From NCBI GenBank assembly GCA_030280995.1, contig JASXTE010000010.1, positions 26,425,823 to 26,489,822 of the forward strand: DNA of 64,000 bases, in the 5' to 3' direction. The notes beneath the pieces are model-generated. The model saw nothing but the letters and a program-made list of their open reading frames with translations. It was not told where the DNA came from and ran no database searches. Of the stretch, positions 23,971-35,152 are shown in pieces. The position numbers and the translations under genes were made by a program. Source of the DNA: Hemileia vastatrix (lineage: Eukaryota; Basidiomycota; Pucciniomycetes; Pucciniales; Zaghouaniaceae). Each line of letters opens with the position of its first letter. Positions within the stretch are counted from its first letter, which is position 1.

Positions 23971-26118
23971 ATGTGTGACAACAATGACATTGTAAGTAAT
24001 AAGGCAAAACCTTATAACTTAAGAACTAGAGCTGAAAGACCTGTTACAGGACATCCGAATGGAGGGTCAAGAATCACCAGTAACAATAAACAACACCCCA
24101 CCAATGTCCATGGAGGAAAAGGAAAAGCTCTAAAAACAAATGTCAATAAAGAAGTCCAAAAACAACTTACAAGAGCAAATTCACTCCCTCTCAACCCTAC
24201 TGAATACACTAACAATAAGAGTAAACAATATGTTAGACCAGATCAACAATCTGGAGAAAAGGGCGGCGCAGGGCTTTATAGAAGTCAACCAGGCTCTAGT
24301 GGATATAAGGTCTCATCAACAACCAGTGGCACCAAATACCACAGCAACACCTCCAGTCCCAGAAGAGGACCAAAAGATAACTGTAAGCAAATGGAAGTGG
24401 GATTGGTATTCCCAAAACTACAACAGTCCTCCTCAACAGGGATCCAGCAGTCACCCTTACAGGGGAAAGCCAAGGAGAGGCAGGGGAAATGGAATAAGAC
24501 CGTGGTAAGTCATCCATCTTCTCAAGATCAATTATATAATCCTAACAATGAATTACTTATAGGTAATGAAATTGATAGAGAGTTATTGGATATAATTGAT
24601 AAGGATTTAAAAAATTATTCATTTGAAAATAACATGTTAGACTTGTCTTTAAATGAGGACAATGTACATAGTTTTATTGACCACCAGGAAAATACTATTA
24701 ATATAAAAATGGAATCAAATGAATTAAAAATTGACCCTGATGATGAATCTTCTGAATTGGAAACAGACAAAATTGAATATTTTCTAAAAGAAAATCCAAT
24801 GGAATCAAAAATAATTAGTAAATTATTATTAAGAATTGAAAAATTGGAAGAATTCTCTAGAGAGTCCAACAATAATACGGAAAGTGTATTATTAAACATC
24901 ACACAATCATTGAGTACAACAGCCAATAAGTTAAAAGTTATTGAGAATTCAAATAATGAATTGATCAATGAAAACAAAAGATTAAATTCTGAGATTAAAA
25001 ATTTAGAAATTAAATTAGAACATTCTCAGAATATTATGGACACCATAGAGGGACGTGTAAAATTGTCTTTTTCAAATGTAAATGATACCTTAACTCATGT
25101 ACCTGTGATAAAATATAGGTTACAAAGAGTAGAAATTGAAGTAGCTAACATTTTGAAAAATACTGAAACAATAAAGGATAATACCTCTTATGTAGGAAGA
25201 GAACCAGTTTTTATGAAACACTCTGATGATAAACCAATGATGGAACATGAACATAGTGTCATGGGCTCTGAGAATATAAAATCAGTAAAAGATGAAATAA
25301 ATGATCATCTTTCTAAAGTAAGTGAATTACTTAATATTCCTCAGGTTAGGGAAGCAAAAACTAGCCAAAAGAACTGGCCTAAGTTAGATCAGTACCCTTC
25401 TTTTGACAGGGATTCAAAATCTGATTGGCAACAATCCATACAAAGAATTGATAACTTAAAATTTTCATACAAACTACCTGATGAAGAAATTACTTCAAAG
25501 TTAATATCTTTATTTACAGATGTGGCCTTATTATGGTTTGAATCTGTATTGAGTGAGGGAATTAATTACTCCTGGAATGAATGGAAGGCACTAATTGAAA
25601 GGCAATTTGGTGGCCCAAAATTTAGAATCACTCAACAAAGATTGTATGAAAAGGCCAGATATAATCCAAATTCTGGAGATAAACCCATGGTCTTCTTAAT
25701 GAATTTAATAAAAATCATGAAAGCTATGGATCCAAAAATGGATTATGAAGAGTGGAAAGAAAAAATAATATACAAGTTGCCTATATCAGTTAGAGACATT
25801 ATTATAGCTAGAACTGAAACTATCAGAGATACCTCTGGATTCATTAATATATGCAATGAGATATTATTAAACCACAAGTATGAAACCAAGTATAGTAATT
25901 ACAGACAAAGTGTTGACATGGTAAAAACTACTACAAGTAAGTTACCAGTGGAAAAGAAAAAACCTTCAGCTCCCCTTGTCCCTAAGAGACAAGAAAATAA
26001 CACTTGTTACAAATGTAATGAACCTTGGGTTAAGGGTCACACGTGTAAGAAGAGAATAAATGTTATTGAAACCTCACAGAATTCTGAACCTAGTAATCAT
26101 GAAGATGAGAATGTGTAA
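23971..26118 (+). CDS. gag: B Gag
   Basis: 715 codons. The N-terminal 200 residues are basic and Ser/Gln-rich and overlap a second frame. Residues about 290-410 are predicted coiled coil (L/I/N/K-rich heptads). The conserved capsid-like region (W-P-K-L-D-Q-Y-P-S-F-D) starts near 467, and the knuckle CYKCNEPWVKGHTC lies near 679-692. It ends at a single TAA (26116-26118), after which homology to D2 continues in the same frame into protease. The stop could be an inactivating point change or could be read through to make Gag-Pol. In D2 the same region is open. Confidence 0.9.
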   Translation: MCDNNDIVSNKAKPYNLRTRAERPVTGHPNGGSRITSNNKQHPTNVHGGKGKALKTNVNKEVQKQLTRANSLPLNPTEYTNNKSKQYVRPDQQSGEKGGAGLYRSQPGSSGYKVSSTTSGTKYHSNTSSPRRGPKDNCKQMEVGLVFPKLQQSSSTGIQQSPLQGKAKERQGKWNKTVVSHPSSQDQLYNPNNELLIGNEIDRELLDIIDKDLKNYSFENNMLDLSLNEDNVHSFIDHQENTINIKMESNELKIDPDDESSELETDKIEYFLKENPMESKIISKLLLRIEKLEEFSRESNNNTESVLLNITQSLSTTANKLKVIENSNNELINENKRLNSEIKNLEIKLEHSQNIMDTIEGRVKLSFSNVNDTLTHVPVIKYRLQRVEIEVANILKNTETIKDNTSYVGREPVFMKHSDDKPMMEHEHSVMGSENIKSVKDEINDHLSKVSELLNIPQVREAKTSQKNWPKLDQYPSFDRDSKSDWQQSIQRIDNLKFSYKLPDEEITSKLISLFTDVALLWFESVLSEGINYSWNEWKALIERQFGGPKFRITQQRLYEKARYNPNSGDKPMVFLMNLIKIMKAMDPKMDYEEWKEKIIYKLPISVRDIIIARTETIRDTSGFINICNEILLNHKYETKYSNYRQSVDMVKTTTSKLPVEKKKPSAPLVPKRQENNTCYKCNEPWVKGHTCKKRINVIETSQNSEPSNHEDENV
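23992..24049 (+). other. Proposed intron 1 of B gag (58 nt)
   Basis: Donor GTAAGT at 23992 and acceptor TGTTACAG ending at 24049. Removal joins gag codon 7 to the +1 frame at 24050, where the reading D-I-R-M matches D-V-E-M at the same junction in A1 and D1. Confidence 0.6.
24050..24508 (+). CDS. B overlapping +1-frame protein
   Basis: In the frame entered after intron 1, one TAA at 24131-24133 interrupts the reading. An ATG at 24140 then opens 122 codons to the stop at 24506. The protein has a helical heptad-like segment (L-x-x-x-I-x-x-L spacing, about residues 8-55), then VSKWKWDW, HPY, Arg/Gly-rich basic residues and a terminal Pro-Trp. The last four features are shared with the A2 and D versions although the rest is diverged. 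It lies wholly inside gag. Function unknown; not certain that it is expressed. Confidence 0.65.
24505..24562 (+). other. Proposed intron 2 of B gag (58 nt)
   Basis: Donor GTAAGT at 24505, branch-like CTAAC at 24542-24546 and acceptor TTATAG ending at 24562. The donor G is the last base of the terminal Trp codon of the overlapping frame. After splicing, TG plus GTAA again reads Trp-stop. D1, D2 and A2 have the same length and arrangement. Confidence 0.6.
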
Positions 26119-29100
26119 TCTAGTGAGGATTGCAAAAGTAACATATCTTACAGTGATGATGAAAATGGGATATTTGTATTAGAACAGGATATAATGTTCC
26201 TGAATGATGCTATACCTCATACAGACACATCTTTAACTTCCATAGAGGAAGCTGAAATAAGTAAAGATGTATCTCATGACACTTACAAAATAACACCTAT
26301 CAGAGCACCTATTATCATATGTGGAAAAGAAATGAATGCCATTCTTGACACTGGGGCTGCAGGTAGTGTAGTTTCACTTAATACATTAATGAAACTTGAT
26401 AGTAAGTACCAGGAAAAACTAGAACCTGTTCAGACAAAGAACTGGAGGGGTTTTGGTTCAGTATTAAATCCAATTGGCAAATACAAAACTGCTGTATTCT
26501 TTAAATATAATAATAGATATGTTAGAGCAGTTTGTGAATTTGTAGTAATGGATAATAATAATTGTAGTGATTGGTTTATTATTGGCAATGATTTATTGAC
26601 AAAATTTGGCATTAAACTAGATCCTGCAAACAGTTGTTTCACCATAGGCGTGAATGGTAAAAGAAAATTCAAAATATGTTCTGAAAATTCAGTATATGCC
26701 ATTTCTCCTAGAGAAGAACAACTGCAAGGTGGAAGAACCACCAAGGAAGTGGGTGAATTGGAAAATGAAATCCAAAAGGCCTCTTTCAGTCCTCAAATCT
26801 CAAAAATTGAAGAAGAAGATATTTTGAGATTGATTAAATCATATCCTATGGCATTTGCTCATGGTTCAAATGAACTAGGATTGGTCAAAGACCATGAGAT
26901 GAAAATATCTTTAAGTTGTGATTTGGATAATATTCCTGGAAGCTTGAAAAAGAAACCTTACCCAGCTTCTCCTGCAAAAAGGAAAGATATTGAAGACAAC
27001 ATAAAAATGTTGTTAGAAATGGGTATTGTTGAAAAAGTAGACACAACACCTAAGTATTGTGTCATTTCACCAGTATTAATCTCTTATGAAAAAGATAAGG
27101 CAAGATTATGCGGTGATTATAGAGCTCTGAATACATACACAGTAGATGATATTTACCCTCTACCAAGGATAGCTTCTATCCATGCTACCTTACAAGGAGC
27201 AAAATATATTTCCTGTCTGGATGGGAAAAAGGGTTACCACCAGATACCTGTGGAACGAAATTCTCAAAATTACTTATTAATAACCACACATATGGGTATA
27301 TATAAGTATGTGAGAATGCCATTTGGCCCAAAGAATGTGCCTTCAGTCTTCCAAAAATTGATGGATAGTGTCTTTCATCAGGAAATGGTTGAAGGATGGC
27401 TATTGGTCTATATTGATGACATCATAGTGTTTTCAAAAACATATGATGAAAATTTAAATCACCTGAAAAGAGTCTTTCAAAAAATGGATGAAATTAATAT
27501 GACTATTGCATTAAAGAAATGTAAGTTTGGATTTCAATCCTTGAAAGTACTTGGACATGTTGTATCTGGATTACAAATTTGTGTTGACCAGAATAAGGTG
27601 GCAGCAATTAAAAACATTGGGATACCTAAAAATGTAAAAGAGGTTCAAAGTTTTTTGGGTATGTGTGGATATTATAGACAGAACATTAAAAATTACCAAT
27701 CCATTGCAGCCCCTTTAACAACATTAATCAGGAAGAATGAGGCTTTCATTTGGAATAATGAAAGACAACACGCCTTAAATAAATTAAAGGAATGTTTAAT
27801 GTCAGCTCCAATATTGGGACTGCCAGATTTCACCCTACCTTTTATCTTGTACACTGATGCAAGTTTCATAGGTTTAGGTGCTGCTTTACAGCAGAAACAG
27901 ATAATAAATGGAAAATTATCTGAAGTAGTTATCTGTTATATATCCAGAACCTTAAGAAAAACAGAATTAAGGTATGGTGCCACACAGCTAGAATGTTTAG
28001 CCGTGGTGTGGGCTTTGGAGAAACTTCATTACTATCTGGAAGACCAGAAGTTTGAACTTATAACAGATTTCAGTGCAGTAAAATCATTACTAAACATGAA
28101 AACACCTAATAGGCACATGTTTAGAAGGCAACTAGCTGTACAAGAGTACAGAGGAATAAAAACAATCACTCATAGAGCAGGAACATTGCATTCAAATGTG
28201 GATTTATTATCCAGAAGTCCTTTGCCAAATGATGCTGACAACCCAGCTTATGTACCTGAAAATGAGGTTATACATATATTTGGGATTTATATAGTGGATT
28301 TAGAAGAAGAGTTTATGCAAACTATATTGGAAAATTACTCATCTGATAAAGATTTGTCTAAACTATCCACCATTCTTAATGATCCAACAAATGCCTCCAT
28401 GAGTGCATTAATTAAAACCTTGCATCCAAAGTATAAAAATGCGTTGGAAAAAGGTAAACTATCAATTGAAGATGGATATATATATTACAGGAAAAAGTTA
28501 AGCAATGTAATAGTAATACCACCTTCTATGAAAGAGTTAATGTTGAGTACTTGTCATGATGACATCTTAGCTGGTCATTTTGACTTTAACAAAACATTAA
28601 CCAGAGTTAAAAATACAGCCTGGTGGATAAACATGAAAGAGGATGTACAAAAATACATTGAAACATGTGACTCTTATCAGAAATCTAAAAGATTAACTGG
28701 GAAGAGAGCTGGGTTGTTACAACAAATAGAGCAGCCGAAAGCTCCATGGGAAATTATAAACATGGATTTTGTAACTGGCTTGCCATTAGCAGAAAAAGAA
28801 AGTTTCAATTCTTGCTGGGTAATAGTGGATAGATTAACAAAAATGTGTAAGTTTATCCCTACCCATAAAGAGGTATCTGCAAAAGACTTGGCATTATTAT
28901 GGTGGACTCAGATGATGAATACTGCTGGGTTCCCCAAAGCCATAATCTCTGACATAGATCCTAAATTTACTTCAGAGTTCTGGACATCTTTGATGGAAGT
29001 ATCAGGTTGTCAATTAAAATTGTCTACAGCACACCATCCACAAACTGATGGGCTGGCTGAGAGGATGATACAAACTCTAGAAGACATGATCAGAAGATAT

Positions 29101-29844
29101 TGTGCCTTTGGATTAGAATACAAAGACAATGAGAAATTGACACATGAATGGGTAACATTAATTCCTGGCCTTGAATTTGCTTATAACAGCACAACTCATT
29201 CTGTAACAGAGAAGAAACCATTTGAACTCTGGCTGGGATACGTACTAAATACCCCAGTAAATCATTTAAATAAATTACCAAGGCTGGATATACACCCTGG
29301 CACTAAATCCTTTGTTCATATGCAACAAATGTGTAGAAAGCATGCAGAAGAATGCATCCAAAAAGCATTTGAATATGAAAAGAAAAGGTGGGAAAAATCT
29401 CATAAAGAATTTGAATTCAAAAAGGGAGATGAAGTCCTCATATCAACACTACATTTTAACTTACAAGGTAATGTTAAATTAAAGGATCCCTTTGTAGGAC
29501 CTTTTTTAGTAAGTAAAATGGTTGGGAATAATGCAGTGGAAGTCATATTATATGCTCCATATGATAGGAAACATCCAGTTTTCCCTATCTCATTATTGAA
29601 ACCTTACCATGCAAATGATCCTGACTTATTTCCAAAAAGAAGGGGAAGGCCTAAAAAGCAACCTGAAGAAATTGTGGAAAAAGCAGAGATTGAAAAAATA
29701 CTCAAGAAAAGAATCCTTACTAAAGAAAAAGGAACTGAGTATTTACTAAGATTTAAAGGGAAATCAAATGAATTTGATAAATGGATACCTGAAAAAGAAA
29801 TTTCTAATTTATCCACCCTTCTTAAAAAATTTAAACAGAAATAA
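26119..29844 (+). CDS. pol: B Pol: protease, RT, RNase H, integrase, chromodomain
   Basis: Open from the gag stop to 29844 (first ATG 26194, 1216 codons from there). Counting from that ATG: protease DTGAAG from residue 52, RT YIDD with its first Asp at 408, RNase H YTDASF near 561, integrase zinc site and DDE core, and a C-terminal chromodomain-like segment with EIEKIL, YLLRFKGK and a Trp before IPEKEI. This is a chromovirus layout. Oddities: the second Cys of the integrase CxxC is Tyr (C-D-S-Y-Q), and an otherwise conserved Cys in RNase H (TDCSAV) is Phe. These may weaken the enzyme although the frame is open. Confidence 0.93.
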   Translation, partial: SSEDCKSNISYSDDENGIFVLEQDIMFLNDAIPHTDTSLTSIEEAEISKDVSHDTYKITPIRAPIIICGKEMNAILDTGAAGSVVSLNTLMKLDSKYQEKLEPVQTKNWRGFGSVLNPIGKYKTAVFFKYNNRYVRAVCEFVVMDNNNCSDWFIIGNDLLTKFGIKLDPANSCFTIGVNGKRKFKICSENSVYAISPREEQLQGGRTTKEVGELENEIQKASFSPQISKIEEEDILRLIKSYPMAFAHGSNELGLVKDHEMKISLSCDLDNIPGSLKKKPYPASPAKRKDIEDNIKMLLEMGIVEKVDTTPKYCVISPVLISYEKDKARLCGDYRALNTYTVDDIYPLPRIASIHATLQGAKYISCLDGKKGYHQIPVERNSQNYLLITTHMGIYKYVRMPFGPKNVPSVFQKLMDSVFHQEMVEGWLLVYIDDIIVFSKTYDENLNHLKRVFQKMDEINMTIALKKCKFGFQSLKVLGHVVSGLQICVDQNKVAAIKNIGIPKNVKEVQSFLGMCGYYRQNIKNYQSIAAPLTTLIRKNEAFIWNNERQHALNKLKECLMSAPILGLPDFTLPFILYTDASFIGLGAALQQKQIINGKLSEVVICYISRTLRKTELRYGATQLECLAVVWALEKLHYYLEDQKFELITDFSAVKSLLNMKTPNRHMFRRQLAVQEYRGIKTITHRAGTLHSNVDLLSRSPLPNDADNPAYVPENEVIHIFGIYIVDLEEEFMQTILENYSSDKDLSKLSTILNDPTNASMSALIKTLHPKYKNALEKGKLSIEDGYIYYRKKLSNVIVIPPSMKELMLSTCHDDILAGHFDFNKTLTRVKNTAWWINMKEDVQKYIETCDSYQKSKRLTGKRAGLLQQIEQPKAPWEIINMDFVTGLPLAEKESFNSCWVIVDRLTKMCKFIPTHKEVSAKDLALLWWTQMMNTAGFPKAIISDIDPKFTSEFWTSLMEVSGCQLKLSTAHHPQTDGLAERMIQTLEDMIRRYCAFGLEYKDNEKLTHEWVTLIPGLEFAYNSTTHSVTEKKPFELWLGYVLNTPVNHLNKLPRLDIHPGTKSFVHMQQMCRKHAEECIQKAFEYEKKRWEKSHKEFEFKKGDEVLISTLHFNLQGNVKLKDPFVGPFLVSKMVGNNAVEVILYAPYDRKHPVFPISLLKPYHANDPDLFPKRRGRPKKQPEEIVEKAEIEKILKKRILTKEKGTEYLLRFKGKSNEFDKWIPEKEISNLSTLLKKFKQK

Positions 29845-29992
29845 ATTTCTGTTCAACCAGCTGAGGGGTTAAAAACCAGTACTCATAATATTTTATTATG
29901 TTTTATTTCTTTAAAGTTTAATCTTTAATGCTACAGAATTATTCTGAATACCTGAAAATTACAAATTAATAAAATAAAATGTATAACTTATC

Positions 29993-30023
29993 ATTTTTTT
30001 ATTGTTTTTTTTGGGTGGGCAAG
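29993..30023 (+). promoter_or_regulatory. B T-rich box and polypurine tract
   Basis: T7-ATTG-T8 followed by GGGTGGGCAAG immediately before the 3' LTR. It corresponds to the T-box plus AGAGTGAGGGAG of A and D. The stretch 29845-29992 is an AT-rich untranslated region with nothing else visible. Confidence 0.7.
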
Positions 30024-31524
30024 TGTCAGCCTGTATATCTCCAGGACTGAGTAAAAAGTGATTATAAGTTATGTTAAACACATGAACTATACATGGGAAC
30101 AATAAATAAGAGTACACAAATAGTATACATAAGTAAAATTATGATAATACACAAAAAATGCCATTATAACACCTTATATACACGCATATATCCACCTTTT
30201 ATAGGTCTTATGTACTTAATATTAAGTTGGAATATGTTAGGGTAATCTTAAGAACCTTAAGTATAAGGCTACATAATTTTTAAGTACACTTAAAGCTGTT
30301 ATATTCATTGTTTTATGCAAAAAACAAGAAATGCGCTTTATTTCACTTAAACGTTGACTATATGCGCTATAAAATTGAGAATATCAAAATTGCGCTTTGA
30401 CAGATAAATTGGGCTCATTTAGAACTATTGATTTGGCTATTTAAATGCATAAAAATAACACTTTTCAAATTTGGTGTTTTTTATGCCAGAAATGGCTTCT
30501 GTGTACTGGCCACATACTGCCTGCTTTTTTCCCATGTGAATAGCTTCATTTTTAGCAAAGTAAGCTTTTTCACACTATAATTACCCCACATTCTACGCCC
30601 ACTGTGGGGAAACACACTAAAATAGGCGACAGGCGCTTATTTAGTGTCCTAGCTTAATTAATAATGCATTGACCTTGTTTATATGCACTAATTTCATTAA
30701 TAACCTCACTCTTGGCACTTTATTTCATCACCACGCTTAAATTCGCCTAATTTTAGTCAAGGATTTACCCGTGCAAGCGCCTGCCAAGAACTGCATGTAG
30801 TTACCCCACATCTCACGCACTTTTTTAAGTTTTTGGGTGGTTTCTCAGTCAATTTTGGTTATTTTTGAATGGGAATTTCACGTAGTATAATGTCAGGATT
30901 AGCCCCATTATTTCTACAGTAAATCCCCCTTATTATTAAGCTATTATTAACCTTAAAAAAATCCCCTTTAGTCTTTTATATCATTGTTTTATACGCATAT
31001 ACTCTCTTTTTGTCTTTTTCTTTAATTTTGATGGATCACCCTTATTATTACAGTATTTTGGCAGTTGTTACTTGTCTAATTATGTCATGGGTCACTAGGG
31101 ATGTTGATGGGAAGGTCTATTAGTTGTTTTGAGGCGTCATTAACTGTGTATTGGATGGTATATCAAGGGATTTATTGGGGAACTCAGTGTGTATAAAAGG
31201 AGGAGGTTTTTGGGTCTTGTTTCTACATTCTTTATCACTACAATTTAAACAATATAACCAAATCAATTACAATACATATCAATTAGTACTTTCATAAGAC
31301 TTTTGAATAGTATCTGAATTATATAATCTATTTTTCTACCAACTATTAAGATTGTAAGCCATATATAATAATAGTGAGAATTATATTACTGAGACCTTTA
31401 TATTTGATTATATTTTATAACTTAGTGGATTAAAACTACAGTATTCATATAGGACCATTAAAATCTTCTAGACAACTGACTATTCAAGCTAGTTCACGTC
31501 CTTGTACTTGACTTTAGCCTGACA
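30024..31524 (+). mobile_element. B 3' LTR
   Basis: 1501 bp, TGTCAGCCTGTATATC to TTTAGCCTGACA, followed by the target duplication GGTAT. It contains the 38 bp (near 30927-30964) that the 5' LTR has lost. The A1 fragment also has these 38 bp, so the longer form is ancestral. Confidence 0.93.
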
Positions 31525-32263
31525 GGTATCAACAGGTATCTCTGGAACTATTTTTACTTTAGATGAAATAGCCACAGGTAATATTTGAGCATCCTGCACT
31601 ATATGTTCCTTTAAAGAAATGTCAGAAAATTTTTGGTCATTCAACAATGAGTTCAATTTTTCTTCAATGGTTCTTAGTCTTGTTTTCACTCTTGGAAGAC
31701 TAGATAAACTTTCATTGATGGTTGCAAAAGATAACTGATTTTTATTTTGAAAAGATGAATAATGGTCATTCAATCTCTTCAGATTCATCTTATCTATCTC
31801 CAGCTCCTGATAACAGATAGATACAGTGTCTTTTAATTTGGACAAATAATTTTTGATATTTTTCACAAAGCAACCTTCTTTTCATGAGTTGCTTTATAAT
31901 TAAACAAATCATCAGAGACTTTCTGCAATTCACTCCTTAATGATTGATACCCTTTCTCAGTTAATAAACCATTAAACTTCTGAGTTAATTGCATATTGTT
32001 CATAATATGATTCTGCTTTGCAATAATATCTCTCAAATACTCATCATTAATATTTGCTACATCTGGAGTGTTTCTCAATAAGGAAACAGAGCAACTTTCC
32101 AGACTCTCATAAAACTCAGGATCAAGAGTTTCATCAATTACATCAATATCAGGGTTAATAATTGAAGTAGCAATTAAAGGTAAAGGATTAGATACATGAG
32201 TGATTTGTCTACTACTCCCAGCCTCTACTGGTCTCAAGGTTTCATCTTCCCTCTCAGATTTAC

Positions 32264-32321
32264 CTGAAGGAACAGAATCAGCTACAAGAAATGGCACTTG
32301 AGAATCAATAGAGGGGCTTAC
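32264..32321 (-). other. Proposed intron 2 of A2 gag (58 nt)
   Basis: On the minus strand: donor GTAAGC starting at 32321, branch-like CTGAT, pyrimidine tract and TTCAG ending at 32264. It begins in the last Trp codon of the overlapping frame, as in B and D. Confidence 0.55.
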
Positions 32322-32799
32322 CAAGGTTTGCTGGGCAGGACAATATTGTTTTTTATTCTTCTGCATCCTTGATAGGGGTGAGGAGGTGTGGGGTTGACTT
32401 GGCTGGGTCTTGACGGACCTGCTTGAGGCAACTGATGCTGATTTTGAGACAGGTAGTCCCACTGAGTGTTTAGCCAATCCCACTGCCACTTGGATACTTC
32501 CACTTTCTCTGGCTGCTGAGGAGCCAATTGTTGATGATCACTGGGGGGATGAGGTTTCCTCTTCTCTTGAAGAAATGCATCTATCTTTCTTACCTTTTCT
32601 TCCAGAGCATCCACTCTTGCCCTCACTCTCAAGTTTTCTGTCCTTAGTTCCTTTATGTGTGTTGACAGATTCTTTACCTGTTGAGGCAATGGCATCTTTT
32701 TTATTCTGAAGCCTTTTGGAAGTTCTTCTGGAGGGTATCTTACAGGTTTCTGATCCTGAGTTGTTTCCACCAGGATTTCCACTTCTTCCATCTCCACAT
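32318..32799 (-). CDS. A2 overlapping +1-frame protein, open copy
   Basis: Open in the +1 frame of gag, with the conserved ATG at 32791 and the stop at 32318-32320 (157 codons from that ATG). It carries FRIKKMPLPQQ, a heptad-like helix with repeated Leu and Val, VSKWQWDW, PTPPHPYQ, basic residues and a terminal Pro-Trp. It stays open although the gag frame of the same copy has a stop inside this stretch. The matching intron 1 donor GTAAGT is intact at 32858, but its acceptor reads CAA instead of CAG at 32801-32803. Confidence 0.65.
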
Positions 32800-33089
32800 C
32801 TTGTTTGGGTCAATGATTGATTAATTTGAGATACTTTTCTTGTTAAAGGAGAACTTACAGAAGTAGCCTCATCATAATAAATTAAGTCCAGTTCCTCTTC
32901 ATGTGCAGCAGAAACACTTTGGTCAGTCATTTTTTAAATTCAACTGAAATGAGGAAGGGAGACAATAAGATGAATTAGACTTTTATTTTTACTTTTTATT
33001 TGAAAGAAATAAATAAAAAATAAAATCTTTTTAGGATAAAAAATCAACTAAAATAATAATTAATTTATTAATTCAAAATAATTTAAAAC

Positions 33090-33308
33090 CAGGATTATAA
33101 AATAATCAACTGAACAAATAAATTAAAATATTTATTAATAATTTTATGATAATTATTATCAGGATTTTAAATCAACTGAATAATTAACTAACAGGACTTA
33201 ATGTCAACTGAAATAATTAAATATGAATTTTATTAATTATATAAAAAATCTATTGTGAAGACAATTTGTCAACTGGAACAAAAAAAATCTAATTTATCAG
33301 GACAAATG
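33090..33308 (-). promoter_or_regulatory. Bulged stem-loops in the A2 leader
   Basis: Read on the minus strand, units at 33112-33090, 33178-33160 and 33210-33192 have the plan CAG-TT-GAC/T, loop, GTC or ATC, CTG. A degraded unit is at about 33276-33255. The last is cut by the C LTR at 33309. Inner pairs alternate GAC/GTC and GAT/ATC, keeping the pairing. The 33209-33309 interval otherwise has no gene. Confidence 0.65.
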
Positions 33309-33309
33309 T

Positions 33310-34402
33310 TGTAGACAATCCTATAGTACTAGCTATAGGCCTTGACCAAGGGAGTTGGAGAAAAACCAGAGAGAAAATCCCCTGTCCCTTTAGAAAAATA
33401 GAGTGAGATTTACTTGCTAAAGTAAGTTGGTTCCTGTTTTGCTAAAGCTCCTATTTAACACACTTGACTGCTTGATGAGCCAAGAAAGTAGTCACCAGAT
33501 AGACTACCAGACCAAAGAACTGAAATGTAGAACAAAGTCCACACCAGAGACAGCAAAGATACTTGATGTAGGCTGCAAATCCACACCAGAGACAGCAATA
33601 ATACTTGCTATAGCTTGAAAGACTATAACAGAGAAAACAGTTGCCAAAGTTAAGTTAAATGAAGAACTTACTTGCAACAAACACAGCCAATTGTGGCCAG
33701 AAAACAGTGAAAACTGAGTGAGGAACAATGAGATCACCTCCGGATGGTTGTATGATGATTAAGGTTGCCCCAAACTGTCTTATTCACTATGTACACACAG
33801 ACCACTAACTAAGAGCCCATGCGCACCCACCAATCTGGCGCCTGTACCTGCCAAATTGCATAAAAAACCCTCCTGGAGCGCTCCCCAACCTCCTAAAACA
33901 GAGGCGGGCGGGCCGCCCGACGTCGGAGATGCCGCCTGAAGCGGCCCGGCCTCCCTGAAGCCAGAAAACCAATAAAAACCACTAATCTACTTAGAAAAAT
34001 TAGCTACAACTACTAAAACCTTTAAAACACGGAATTTCACTATAACAACATTGAGACATGAAATATAGAGAAAAATTAGCTCTATCAAATGGTACTAAGC
34101 ACTTAACCCTAAGACTTAAGGTTAGCCCGTAAAACACGAAAAACAAAATTAAACAGCAATCTTTTATAAATGAAAAATGAGGAAATAACCCCTTAAAACT
34201 CAGAATATGAAAAATGTCTTCAAGACATAAAATATAGAGAAAAACCAGGGCTATCCAATGATAGTACCCACATACCCGCAGACCCAATATCCACGGAATA
34301 AAACCAGAAAAATACCAAATTCCTTAACAGATGTCAATTAAGACATGCACAAACAGCGCCAAATCACACAACAAAGGCCCCTGCCAATTTTGGAAGACCA
34401 CA
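33310..34402 (-). mobile_element. C 3' LTR
   Basis: On the + strand it runs TGTAGACAATCCTATAG to GGAAGACCACA (1093 bp). The left 120 bp and the right end match the solo LTR at 45356-46264. A purine tract on the minus strand directly adjoins its right end (34403), which sets the orientation as minus. It is inserted in the A2 leader. Confidence 0.78.
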
Positions 34403-34412
34403 TCCCCCCTCC
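34403..34412 (-). promoter_or_regulatory. C polypurine tract
   Basis: GGAGGGGGGA on the minus strand, directly followed by the LTR start TGTGGTC. Confidence 0.65.
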
Positions 34413-34450
34413 AATTGAGAATGTCCGCATTCTTTCTTCTTCCAACCACC

Positions 34451-35091
34451 ATGTTTAACCTCCTTTCCAAATCTGCCTCTGAAATGGGCCCCTGCCAATA
34501 CTGCATCAACAATAATTTAATCTACGCCATAACACCACCTGTTCATCCATACAGAACGTCCTGCAATGTCTGCCACTCCAGAAAGAAGACCTGCCACAGA
34601 CCTGGTCCACTTTCTTCCACAACAGATTCATCTCCGCCTCAACCTGGTCCTTCTTCTGCCAGCACCAAAAGATCTAGGCCATCCATCCTGATACCCAGAT
34701 TAATCAAAAAGCTCCACCCTTCCCAGAAGAGTGCCACAACCCATAAAACAACTAGTTCCCCCATCCCTGGTCCATCTGATGGTAAAGAAAATTCATTCCT
34801 TCCTTCAACTTTAAAACTGATAACTTCTCAGTTCCTTCCTCTTCTGATAGTGATGATAACAATGTAGGATCCATTGCACCACCAACACCAACGCACTTGC
34901 CCACTATCAAGGCCAAGTTCCAACAACACACATCACAACAGAAACAACTTCTGCTTCACTACTTCCAATCCACTCCTGCTAGAGATCCACAGGACATTGA
35001 GAACAGAAGACACCTCATTCACCAGTTCAAGGCTAATTCTGAACACTTCATTTCATCTCTTGATTCCCTCTGTAATTCCACTAGTACTTGA
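34451..35091 (+). pseudogene. Antisense gene 1 in C: Cys-rich protein (frameshifted)
   Basis: On the + strand, opposite to the C pol genes and between integrase and the 3' LTR. ATG at 34451 has a strong CCACC context. The frame shows C-x2-C, about 20 residues, then C-x2-C-x6-C with Lys/Arg (C-N-V-C-H-S-R-K-K-T-C), then Ser/Pro-rich sequence. Near 34800 it must change frame, continuing through an acidic segment and a helical C-terminus that ends at 35091. It resembles antisense gene 2 in Cys spacing and C-terminal helices, so the two are probably duplicates. Function unknown; the Cys pattern suggests metal and perhaps nucleic-acid binding. Confidence 0.55.
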
Positions 35092-35152
35092 GTTTGATTC
35101 AGAAAAGAAAAGTTGACCACACCCTCTATAGGATGTAACCACAAACAACCCT

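Larger units (their letters stand above)
31530..32930 (-). pseudogene. gag: A2 gag, N-terminal part (decayed)
   Basis: It starts at the ATG complement at 32930 (MTDQSVSAAHEEELDL) and is homologous to A1 7194-8579. In-frame stops occur at 32538-32540 (GGA in A1 became TGA) and after E-K-K-V-A-L near 31863 (TGG became TGA). Homology runs to the GGTAT duplication next to the B 3' LTR; the gene resumes at 21923. Confidence 0.86.
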
